Shown in pieces: positions 57,543 to 64,000 of a stretch of 64,000 bases of DNA. Each line of letters begins with the position of its first letter. Positions within the stretch are counted from its first letter, which is position 1. The position numbers were made by a program, and so were the translations under genes. The notes under the pieces were generated by a model. It saw only the letters and a program-made list of their open reading frames with translations, was not told where the DNA came from and made no database searches. Origin of the DNA: DATKWD01 sp963704815 (GTDB lineage Bacteria; Actinomycetota; Acidimicrobiia; Acidimicrobiales; Salinilacustritrichaceae); assembly GCA_963704815.1 (NCBI GenBank), contig CAVPHU010000010.1:186001-250000 (forward strand), written 5' to 3'.

Positions 57543-57769
57543 TGGCACGCGACAAGAGCATCACCACACTCGACGATGCCGCCCTCCTCGACCGGTTGGG
57601 CGACACCAAAGAAGAGCTGTTCAACCTGCGCTTCCAGCACGTGACCGGACAGCTCGACAACTCGTCCCGGCTGGGACAGGTCCGCCGTGACGTGGCCCGC
57701 ATCATGACCGAGATCCGGGCCCGAGAGATCGCTGCGGCTGAGGCCGCACAGACCGAGGAGACCGTCTGA
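57542..57769 (+). CDS. rpmC: 50S ribosomal protein L29
   Basis: A 75-aa helical protein at the tunnel exit: LLDRLGDTKEELFNLRFQHV and RLGQVRRDVARIMTEIR are diagnostic. ATG 57542 overlaps rplP; the stop overlaps rpsQ. Confidence 0.96.
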   Translation: MARDKSITTLDDAALLDRLGDTKEELFNLRFQHVTGQLDNSSRLGQVRRDVARIMTEIRAREIAAAEAAQTEETV

Positions 57770-58050
57770 TGGCCGACACCCAGACTGCCGAGACCGCCGA
57801 GCGCGGCGCCCGCAAGGTGCGCGAGGGGATCGTGACCTCGACCGGCATGGAGAAGACTGCGGTCGTCACCGTGACCAGCCGCAAGCCGCATGCGCGCTAC
57901 GGCAAGACGATGCAGCGTTCGAAGAAGTTCTACGCCCACGACGAGACCAACGACGCCAAGGTCGGCGACCGGGTCCGCATCGTCGAGACGCGTCCGCTGA
58001 GCAAGAGCAAGCGCTGGCGTCTGCTCGAGATCCTGGAGCGTGCCCGATGA
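57769..58050 (+). CDS. rpsQ: 30S ribosomal protein S17
   Basis: A 93-aa 16S rRNA-binding protein. REGIVTSTGMEKTAVVTVTS and KKFYAHDETNDAKVGDRVRI are typical. A short Ala/Thr/Glu N-terminal extension precedes the conserved start. Confidence 0.97.
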   Translation: MADTQTAETAERGARKVREGIVTSTGMEKTAVVTVTSRKPHARYGKTMQRSKKFYAHDETNDAKVGDRVRIVETRPLSKSKRWRLLEILERAR

Positions 58051-58415
58051 TCCAGCAGGAGTCACGTCTCAAGATCGCCGACAACAGTGGCGCACGCGAG
58101 GTGCTGTGCATCAAGGTGCTCGGCGGTTCGAAGCGTCGCTACGCCGGCATCGGCGACGTCTTCGTCGCCACGGTGAAGGACGCCATCCCCGGTGCCGCGG
58201 TGAAGAAGGGCGAGGTCGTCAAGTGTGTCGTCGTCCGGACCAAGAAGGAACGCCGCCGTCCCGATGGCAGCTACATCCGCTTCGACGAGAACGCCGCGGT
58301 GCTGATCAACGATCAGGAGCAGCCCCGTGGCACCCGCATCTTCGGCCCGGTGGGTCGAGAGCTGCGGGACAAGAAGTTCATGCGCATCGTCTCACTCGCC
58401 CCGGAGGTCCTGTGA
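58047..58415 (+). CDS. rplN: 50S ribosomal protein L14
   Basis: A 122-aa protein at the subunit interface. MIQQESRLKIADNSGAREVL and RGTRIFGPVGRELRDKKFMR are diagnostic. ATGA overlap with rpsQ; the stop overlaps a small ORF (TGATG). Confidence 0.98.
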   Translation: MIQQESRLKIADNSGAREVLCIKVLGGSKRRYAGIGDVFVATVKDAIPGAAVKKGEVVKCVVVRTKKERRRPDGSYIRFDENAAVLINDQEQPRGTRIFGPVGRELRDKKFMRIVSLAPEVL

Positions 58416-58531
58416 TGCAGATCAAGAGAATCGCGGCCTCCTCGGACGAGGAGAAACGCCAGCGCCCGTCCGATCAGGGAGAGAGCCTGCGAACGACCGA
58501 GGCAACACAGCCCGGGGAGCGGAAGGTATGA
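58415..58531 (+). CDS. Repeat-derived coupled minigene between rplN and rplX
   Basis: A 38-codon ORF starting MQIKRIAASSDEEKRQRP. The ATG shares a base with the rplN stop, and the TGA overlaps the rplX ATG (ATGA). The first codons (ATGCAGATCAAGA) nearly copy the rplX start (ATGAAGATCAAGA). The middle (GAGGAGAAACGCCAGCGCCC through GGCAACACAGC) aligns with the reverse complement of the nuoL-upstream repeat. Acidic and hydrophilic; no known domain. Confidence 0.45.
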   Translation: MQIKRIAASSDEEKRQRPSDQGESLRTTEATQPGERKV

Positions 58532-58836
58532 AGATCAAGAAGGGTGACGTCGTCCAGGTGCTCTCGGGCAAGGACCGCGGCAAACAGGGCGAGGTCATGA
58601 CCGCCATCCCGGCCAAGGGCAAGGTCATCGTCGACGGGGTCAACGTGGCCAAGAAGCACCAGGCCCCGACCAGCGCCACCATGCAGGGCGGGATCATCGA
58701 CAAGGACATGCCGATCCCGGTCGCCAACGTCGCCTTCGTGTGCCCCGACTGCGGGCCGACTCGCGTCGGCTATCGCATCGAGGGCGATGGCACGAAGCTC
58801 CGTGTCTGCAAGAAGTGCGGAAAGGACCTCGACTGA
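58528..58836 (+). CDS. rplX: 50S ribosomal protein L24
   Basis: A 102-aa KOW-domain assembly initiator protein: KIKKGDVVQVLSGKDRGKQG. The C-terminal half has two CxxC pairs (CPDC and CKKC), a zinc-ribbon-like form seen in part of the family. The stop overlaps rplE (TGATG). Confidence 0.97.
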   Translation: MKIKKGDVVQVLSGKDRGKQGEVMTAIPAKGKVIVDGVNVAKKHQAPTSATMQGGIIDKDMPIPVANVAFVCPDCGPTRVGYRIEGDGTKLRVCKKCGKDLD

Positions 58837-59408
58837 TGAGCGACGTGGGAACCAAGCCTCGTTTGAAGGACGAGTTCGAGACCAAGCTCCGTGCAGAGCT
58901 CCAGGAGTCCCTGGGCCTCGGCAACGTCATGGAGGTGCCCCGGCTCTCCAAGATCGTGCTGAACATGGGCGTCGGCGGAGCCGTCGACCAGCCGTCGCTG
59001 CTCGAGGGCGCGGTCGCCGACCTGGCGGTGATCTCCGGCCAGAAGCCGATCACCACCATCGCCAAGGCGTCGATCGCCGGATTCAAGCTCCGCGAAGGCA
59101 ACGCCATCGGCGCCAAGGTCACCCTCCGGGGCGACCGGGCCTGGGAGTTCCTCGATCGTCTGGTCACCGTCTCGGTGCCTCGCATCCGAGACTTCCGTGG
59201 TCTGCCGACCAAGAGCTTCGACGGCCGGGGGAACTACACCTTCGGCGTCAACGAGCAGTTGATCTTCCCCGAGGTCGACTACGACACCATCGACACCGTT
59301 CGTGGTCTCGACATCACGATCGTGACCACCGCCCGCACCGACGACGAGGGGCGTGCGTTCCTCGCTGCCGTCGGATTCCCGTTCAAGCGCGAAGGATCGA
59401 ATCAGTAA
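58836..59408 (+). CDS. rplE: 50S ribosomal protein L5
   Basis: A 190-aa 5S rRNA-binding protein. VPRLSKIVLNMGVGGAV and GRGNYTFGVNEQLIFPEVDY are diagnostic. The stop overlaps rpsN (TAATG). Confidence 0.98.
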   Translation: MSDVGTKPRLKDEFETKLRAELQESLGLGNVMEVPRLSKIVLNMGVGGAVDQPSLLEGAVADLAVISGQKPITTIAKASIAGFKLREGNAIGAKVTLRGDRAWEFLDRLVTVSVPRIRDFRGLPTKSFDGRGNYTFGVNEQLIFPEVDYDTIDTVRGLDITIVTTARTDDEGRAFLAAVGFPFKREGSNQ

Positions 59409-59593
59409 TGGCCAAGAAGGCGCTCATCGAGAAGAACAAGCGCAAGCCCAAGTACAAGGTCCGGGCCTACACCCGGTGCCAGAAGTGCGGTCGCCCGCGC
59501 GCCGTGTACCGCAAGTTCGGCCTGTGTCGCATCTGCCTGCGCCAACTCGCGCACGCCGGTGAGATCCCGGGCCTGACCAAGGCCAGCTGGTGA
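59408..59593 (+). CDS. rpsZ: 30S ribosomal protein S14, zinc-binding type
   Basis: A 61-aa C-plus S14 with CQKC and CRIC zinc ligands in the pattern CQKCGRPRAVYRKFGLCRIC. This short form in the spc cluster is typical of actinobacteria and Firmicutes. Confidence 0.97.
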   Translation: MAKKALIEKNKRKPKYKVRAYTRCQKCGRPRAVYRKFGLCRICLRQLAHAGEIPGLTKASW

Positions 59594-59609
59594 AGGAGGG
59601 ACAGAACTC

Positions 59610-59708
59610 ATGACGATGACTGACTCTTTCCGTTCCCCGGCCACGGAGGCCGCCGCCGCCGGCTTCCTCGTGCCTCGTCAGCCTTGCACTGGAGGTTCGC
59701 TCCGATGA
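59610..59708 (+). CDS. Repeat-derived coupled minigene before rpsH
   Basis: A 32-codon ORF starting MTMTDSFRSPATEAAAAG, 16 bp after rpsZ with GAAGGAGGGACAG as ribosome-binding site. The first 15 bases (ATGACGATGACTGAC) are an almost exact copy of the rpsH start (ATGACGATGACCGAC). The rest is a type A repeat (CCCCGGCCACGGAGGCCG, then TTCCTCGTGCCTCGTC). TGA overlaps the rpsH ATG (ATGA), and TGGAGGTTCGCTCC at its 3' end can serve as the rpsH binding site. Confidence 0.5.
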   Translation: MTMTDSFRSPATEAAAAGFLVPRQPCTGGSLR

Positions 59709-60109
59709 CGATGACCGACCCGATCAGCGACATGCTGACCCGCATCCGCAACGCCAACGTGGCGATGCACGACGACTGCCGCATGCCCAACTCCAAGCTG
59801 AAGGAAGCCCTCGCCGGCATCCTGAAGAAGGAGGGCTACATCGACGACTTCGCCGTGAGCGAGGTCCCCGATCGCCCCGGCACGGTGCTCGACATCACGA
59901 TGAAGTACTCACCCGAGCGCGCCCGCACCATCTCGGGCCTGAAGCGCATCTCCAAGCCCGGTCTCCGGGTCTATTCCAGGGCCGACGAAGTCCCCCGTGT
60001 CCTCGGTGGGCTCGGCGTCGCCGTTCTCTCGACCAGCAAGGGTCTCATGACCGACCGCGAGGCCCGTCGGGCCCACGTGGGCGGCGAGATCCTCTGTTAC
60101 GTCTGGTAG
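59705..60109 (+). CDS. rpsH: 30S ribosomal protein S8
   Basis: A 134-aa 16S rRNA-binding protein, the classical repressor of the spc operon. MTMTDPISDMLTRIRNAN and the C-terminal STSKGLMTDREARRAHVGGE are diagnostic. ATG 59705 is in overlap with the upstream minigene stop; the internal ATG 59711 is an alternative. Confidence 0.97.
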   Translation: MTMTDPISDMLTRIRNANVAMHDDCRMPNSKLKEALAGILKKEGYIDDFAVSEVPDRPGTVLDITMKYSPERARTISGLKRISKPGLRVYSRADEVPRVLGGLGVAVLSTSKGLMTDREARRAHVGGEILCYVW

Positions 60110-60116
60110 GCCGATC

Positions 60117-60652
<536 letters not shown>

Positions 60653-60656
<4 letters not shown>

Positions 60657-60721
60657 CAATGTCGAGCATCGAGAAGCGTCCAGCCGCGGCCTCCGTGGCC
60701 GGGGAACGGAACGAGGCGTGA
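60653..60721 (+). CDS. Repeat-derived coupled minigene between rplF and rplR
   Basis: A 22-codon ORF, MTMSSIEKRPAAASVAGERN plus two residues, starting at GTG in overlap with the rplF stop and ending in GTGA overlap with rplR. Its start GTGACAATGTCGA copies the rplR start GTGACCATGTCGA. It contains the type A core in reverse orientation (CGGCCTCCGTGGCCGGGG). Confidence 0.45.
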
Positions 60722-61077
60722 CCATGTCGAAGAACAAGGCCACGGCACGCAAGCGCCGGCACAACCGGGTCCGCAAGAAGATCGTCGGAACCGCCGACCG
60801 GCCCCGCCTCGCCGTGCACCGCTCGAACAAGCACCTCACTGCCCAGGTCATCGACGACTACGCGGCCGTGACGCTGGCGTCGGCGTCGACCCACGAGGCC
60901 GACCTGCGCGGCAGCGGGACCTCGATCGACACCGCCAAGAAGATCGGCCAGCTCGTCGGCGAACGGGCCAAGGCCGCGGGCATCGAGAAGGTCGTGTTCG
61001 ACCGTGGTGGCTATCGCTACCACGGCCGGGTCGCGGCACTCGCCGAAGCCGCACGCGAATCCGGACTGGAGTTCTGA
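60718..61077 (+). CDS. rplR: 50S ribosomal protein L18
   Basis: A 119-aa 5S rRNA-binding protein. RVRKKIVGTADRPRLAVHRS and FDRGGYRYHGRVAALAEAAR are diagnostic. The start is GTG 60718 or ATG 60724; GTG keeps the overlap with the minigene. Confidence 0.97.
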   Translation: MTMSKNKATARKRRHNRVRKKIVGTADRPRLAVHRSNKHLTAQVIDDYAAVTLASASTHEADLRGSGTSIDTAKKIGQLVGERAKAAGIEKVVFDRGGYRYHGRVAALAEAARESGLEF

Positions 61078-61084
61078 GAAGACC

Positions 61085-61717
61085 ATGGGACAAGGACAAG
61101 ATCAGCAGCGGGACAAGCGGCCTCGGCGTGAGCGTGAGCCGCGCGAGAACCCCCGCCAGTCCACCGACGCCACGCTTCGAGAGTCGCGGGTCATCAACAT
61201 CAACCGGGTCTCCAAGGTCGTCAAGGGTGGTCGTCGCTTCAGCTTCACCGCCCTGGTCGTGATCGGCGACGGCAACGGCCGCGTCGGACTCGGCTACGGC
61301 AAGGCCAAGGAAGTGCCGCTCGCGATCCAGAAGGGCACCGAGGAGGCGCGCAAGAACCTCTTCAACGTGCCGCTCGCCGGGTCGACCATCACCCACCCGA
61401 TCACCGGACGGGTCGGCGCCGGTCGAGTGCTGCTCAAGCCGGCATCGCCCGGTACCGGTGTCATCGCCGGTGGCGCGGCACGGGTCATCCTCGAAGAGGC
61501 GGGCATCCACGACGTGCTCTGCAAGTCGCTCGGCTCGTCCAACTACATCAACGTCGCTCGGGCGACGATCCAGGGCCTGCAGAGCCTCAAGCGGCCCGAC
61601 GAGGTCGCCCGCCTCCGTGGCCTCGATGCCGACGAGTTCGTGCCCAAGGGCATGCTCGAGGCCTATCGCGAGTCCGAGACCGGCAAGCGCCGCGACAAGG
61701 CCGAAGCCGGCTCATGA
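61085..61717 (+). CDS. rpsE: 30S ribosomal protein S5
   Basis: A 210-aa protein involved in decoding accuracy. RVININRVSKVVKGGRRFSF and IKSLGSSN-type (here CKSLGSSNYINVARATI) segments are typical. The N-terminal ~40 residues are highly charged. ATG 61085 (MGQGQDQQRDKRPRRE) follows TGAGAAGACC. The stop overlaps a minigene ATG. Confidence 0.97.
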   Translation: MGQGQDQQRDKRPRREREPRENPRQSTDATLRESRVININRVSKVVKGGRRFSFTALVVIGDGNGRVGLGYGKAKEVPLAIQKGTEEARKNLFNVPLAGSTITHPITGRVGAGRVLLKPASPGTGVIAGGAARVILEEAGIHDVLCKSLGSSNYINVARATIQGLQSLKRPDEVARLRGLDADEFVPKGMLEAYRESETGKRRDKAEAGS

Positions 61718-61803
61718 TGCGTTCCCCGGCCACGCAGGCCGTACCTGGCCGCAACTCCGCTGGCGCTCCGTCGCTCGCACCGGAGGTCCGATCCAATGTC
61801 TGA
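61714..61803 (+). CDS. Repeat-derived coupled minigene before rpmD
   Basis: A 29-codon ORF starting MMRSPATQAVPGRNSAG; ATG overlaps the rpsE stop and TGA lies 8 bp inside rpmD. The 5' half is a type A repeat (CCCCGGCCACGCAGGCCG). The 3' half (CTCCGCTGGCGCTCCGTCGC) looks like type B, so this copy is chimeric. It ends GCACCGGAGGTCCGATCC, giving a strong ribosome-binding site for rpmD. Confidence 0.45.
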   Translation: MMRSPATQAVPGRNSAGAPSLAPEVRSNV

Positions 61804-61978
61804 ACTCAAGGTCACCCAGGTGCGCAGTGGCATCGGCGCCAAGCCCAAGACGCGTGGCACCTTGCGTGCCCTCGGCCTCGGCCGGATCGGCAAGACCAAC
61901 ACCTTGCCCGACCGTCCCGAGATCCGTGGGATGATCGCCCGGGTCCCGCACCTCATCGAAGTCGAGGAGCAGTCGTGA
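61796..61978 (+). CDS. rpmD: 50S ribosomal protein L30
   Basis: A 60-aa protein: LKVTQVRSGIGAKPKTRGTL and GLGRIGKTNTLPDRPEIRGM are diagnostic. It starts inside the upstream minigene; its TGA overlaps the rplO GTG. Confidence 0.97.
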   Translation: MSELKVTQVRSGIGAKPKTRGTLRALGLGRIGKTNTLPDRPEIRGMIARVPHLIEVEEQS

Positions 61979-62463
61979 AGGTTCATGATCTGAAGCCCGC
62001 CGAGGGCTCGAAGAAGGCCCGACGTCGGGTCGGTCGCGGCATCGCCGGCAAGGGCGGCAAGACCGCCGGCCGCGGCATGAAGGGCCAGAAGGCCCGGGGC
62101 ACGATCCCGGCCCGTTTCGAAGGTGGCCAGACGCCGATCTACATGCGTCTGCCGAAGAAGCGCGGCTTCAACAACCCGTTCCGGGTCGAGTACCAGCCGA
62201 TCAACCTCGACACCCTGGCCGAGGCCGGCCTGACCGAGGTCACGCCCGAGTCGTTGTACGGCAAGGGCCTGGTCGGCAAGGGTGCGCTCGTGAAGATCCT
62301 CGGCCGTGGCGAGATCAGCAGCGCCATCGTCGTCAAGGCCCACGCGGTGTCGAAGTCGGCCGAGGCCGCCATCACCGCCGCGGGCGGTAGCGTCGAGATC
62401 CTTGCTCTGCCGTGGGGCGATCGACGCCCACCGGCCAAGGGCAATCAGTTCACCAACCGCTAG
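61975..62463 (+). CDS. rplO: 50S ribosomal protein L15
   Basis: A 162-aa late-assembly protein. The N-terminal KVHDLKPAEGSKKARRRVGR and GGKTAGRGMKGQKARG are typical. GTG start in GTGA overlap with rpmD. Confidence 0.98.
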   Translation: MKVHDLKPAEGSKKARRRVGRGIAGKGGKTAGRGMKGQKARGTIPARFEGGQTPIYMRLPKKRGFNNPFRVEYQPINLDTLAEAGLTEVTPESLYGKGLVGKGALVKILGRGEISSAIVVKAHAVSKSAEAAITAAGGSVEILALPWGDRRPPAKGNQFTNR

Positions 62464-62484
62464 CCACCAAGGGCGCTCACCGCC

Positions 62485-63813
62485 GTGCTCCAGAGTCTTC
62501 GCAGCCTGGCCCGAGTCGTTCGGGTCGCCGATCTCCGCAACAAGATCCTGTTCACCATCGGGATCATCGCCCTCTATCGGGCGGGTTCTGCGGTCCCGGC
62601 GCCGGGCATCGACCTCGACGCCGTGCAGGCGTTGAAGGAAGAGGCCGAGGCCTCAGGCGGGGTGCTCGGGTTCCTCACCCTGTTCTCGGGGGGTGCGCTC
62701 ACCCAGTTCGCCCTGTTCGCGCTCGGCATCATGCCGTACATCACCAGCTCGATCATCATGCAGATCCTGACGGTGGTCATTCCCCGCCTCGAGCAGTGGC
62801 AGAAGCAGGGAGCGGTCGGTCAGCGAAAGATCACCCAGTGGACGCGCTACCTCACGGTCGCGATCGCGCTCCTCCAGTCGACCGGCCTCGCATTCATCTT
62901 CCACAACGGCGGCGGTGGGTTCCTCGGCCAGACGACCAGCGGGGTCGACATCGACGTGCTGCCCAACTTCACGCCGCCCCGGGTCCTGCTCGTGGTCCTC
63001 ACCCTCACCGCGGGCACGGCACTGCTCATGTGGATGGGCGAGCTGATCACCCAGAAGGGCATCGGCAACGGAATGTCGTTGCTCATCTTCGCTTCGGTCG
63101 TGTCAGCCATCCCGGTCCAGGGCGCGGCCATCCGGGCCGAGAACGGTTGGGGCCTGCTCATCGCGCTGTTCGCCATCGGGGTGCTGCTGATGGTGGCCAT
63201 CGTGTTCGTCGAACTCGGGCAGCGGCGCATCCCGGTGCAGTTCTCCAAGCGGGTCGTCGGGCGACGCATGTACGGCGGTCAGTCGACCTACATCCCCCTC
63301 AAGGTCAACCAGAGCGGCGTGATCCCGGTCATCTTCGCCAGCTCGATCCTCTACCTGCCGCTGCTGGCCACGCAGGTCCTGCCCACCAGCGGCTGGGGCG
63401 CATCGGTGCAGGAGTGGGTCAACAACAACCTCGTCCAGCCCGACAACATCGTCTACATCTTCACCTACGGCCTGCTCATCATCGGCTTCGCCTACTTCTA
63501 CACCGCCATCAGCTTCGACCCGGCCCAGCAGGCCGACACCATCCGCAAGCAGGGCGGCTACATCCCCGGCATCCGTCCGGGTCCGCAGACCGAGCGCTAC
63601 CTCGCTCGCATCCTCAGCCGCATCACTCTTCCTGGTGCCCTGTTCGTCGCCGGCATCGCCCTGCTCCCATCGATCCTGCTCGCGTTCGCTGACGTGCAGC
63701 GGTTCCCCTTCGGCGGCGTCTCGATCCTCATCGCGGTGGGCGTCGCCCTCGAGACGATGAAGCAGATCGACAGCCAGCTCATGATGCGCAACTACGAAGG
63801 CTTCCTCTCGTAG
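62485..63813 (+). CDS. secY: Preprotein translocase subunit SecY
   Basis: The 442-aa protein-conducting channel with ten transmembrane helices. The plug and TM2 region (LFSGGALTQFALFALGIMPY), the cytoplasmic loop with RRMYGGQSTYIPLKVNQSG and the C-terminal SQLMMRNYEGFLS are all present. GTG 62485 is used (MLQSLRSLARVVRVADLRNK). Partner SecE is encoded at 20.8 kb. Confidence 0.98.
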   Translation: MLQSLRSLARVVRVADLRNKILFTIGIIALYRAGSAVPAPGIDLDAVQALKEEAEASGGVLGFLTLFSGGALTQFALFALGIMPYITSSIIMQILTVVIPRLEQWQKQGAVGQRKITQWTRYLTVAIALLQSTGLAFIFHNGGGGFLGQTTSGVDIDVLPNFTPPRVLLVVLTLTAGTALLMWMGELITQKGIGNGMSLLIFASVVSAIPVQGAAIRAENGWGLLIALFAIGVLLMVAIVFVELGQRRIPVQFSKRVVGRRMYGGQSTYIPLKVNQSGVIPVIFASSILYLPLLATQVLPTSGWGASVQEWVNNNLVQPDNIVYIFTYGLLIIGFAYFYTAISFDPAQQADTIRKQGGYIPGIRPGPQTERYLARILSRITLPGALFVAGIALLPSILLAFADVQRFPFGGVSILIAVGVALETMKQIDSQLMMRNYEGFLS

Positions 63814-63880
63814 TTCGCGATTTCCACAGCCCGAGCGTCACGGAATCCGCGGCGCTGGCGTACGAGAACCGTTGGCGCCG

Positions 63881-63903
63881 TCCACCCGTTTTCGTCGGGT
63901 GGA
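63881..63903 (+). other. Hairpin upstream of adk
   Basis: TCCACCCG pairs with CGGGTGGA around TTTTCGT, followed by an A-run. It lies in the 115-bp secY-adk gap. Orientation does not fit a simple secY terminator (no T-tract after it). A TAACGT 12 bp further on could be a weak -10 for adk. Confidence 0.35.
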
Positions 63904-63928
63904 AAAATTGGCAGCTAACGTCCCGCAG

Positions 63929-64000
63929 ATGACCTCGGGAGCACGCCTCGTCATGCTCGGCCGTCAGGGAGCAGGCAAGGGGACCCAGTGTTCCCGACTC
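63929..64000 (+). CDS. adk: Adenylate kinase (3' part outside window)
   Basis: The first 24 codons are visible: MTSGARLVMLGRQGAGKGTQ. The P-loop GRQGAGKGTQ and the position after secY identify adenylate kinase, which interconverts AMP, ADP and ATP. Truncated by the window end. Confidence 0.93.
   Translation, partial: MTSGARLVMLGRQGAGKGTQCSRL

Overview
This is a GC-rich bacterial chromosome segment carrying mostly core housekeeping operons. Gene order (secE-nusG-rplKAJL-rpoBC, rpsL-rpsG-fusA-tuf, S10-spc, secY-adk), a zinc-type S14 inside the spc cluster, an ECF sigma/zinc anti-sigma pair and IniA/IniC-type dynamins point to a high-GC actinobacterium. Class Acidimicrobiia is my best guess, but I cannot prove it from sequence alone.

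Layout. 1-9.4 kb: the 3' part of a nuo operon (nuoD partial, H, I, J, K, L, M, N), whose last two genes are riddled with single-base frameshifts. 9.5-18.1 kb: a MidA/NDUFAF7-type methyltransferase, acetyl-CoA synthetase, a HAD phosphatase, ferrochelatase, HtpX, YajQ, tRNA-Tyr, a tandem repeat array, a GNAT acetyltransferase and a membrane-anchored SMC/ABC-like ATPase. 18.2-22.6 kb: tRNA-Thr, tRNA-Met, tuf copy 1, ECF sigma and anti-sigma, tRNA-Trp, secE, nusG, rplK. 22.6-36.3 kb: rplA, an antisense NRPS-like gene, rplJ, rplL, a gene remnant, rpoB, rpoC. 36.3-45.5 kb: an accessory island with a membrane Hsp70, two dynamin-like GTPases and a protein built on three 752-bp repeats. 45.6-49.9 kb: rpsL, rpsG, fusA, tuf copy 2. 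50-64 kb: a DUF4328-type membrane protein, rpsJ, an antisense PrmA-like gene, then rplC through secY and the first codons of adk.

The most unusual property is a set of short GC-rich repeats (roughly 60-110 bp). They sit exactly at gene junctions of the nuo and spc operons. At nine junctions (before nuoH, J, K, L, M, rplX, rpsH, rplR, rpmD) there is an extra small ORF of 6-38 codons. Its start touches or closely follows the upstream stop, and its stop overlaps the next gene's start (ATGA, GTGA or TGATG, with 8-13 nt overlaps at rpmD and nuoL). At several junctions the small ORF begins with a near copy of the downstream gene's own first codons. Sequence related to one repeat type is also read in frame as Ala/Glu-rich segments in NusG (three tandem copies), L4 and L22. 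An 89-bp tandem array of the other type lies beside tRNA-Tyr. This looks like a repeat system that invades essential operons while preserving translational coupling or reading frame.

Functionally the window links respiration (complex I plus a possible NuoD methyltransferase), haem synthesis, acetate activation, transcription (RpoB, RpoC, NusG, ECF sigma), translation and secretion (SecE, SecY). Coding density is high. The only stretches over 300 bp without an intact gene are 15.76-16.22 kb (repeat array) and 27.79-28.55 kb (gene remnant plus rpoBC promoters).
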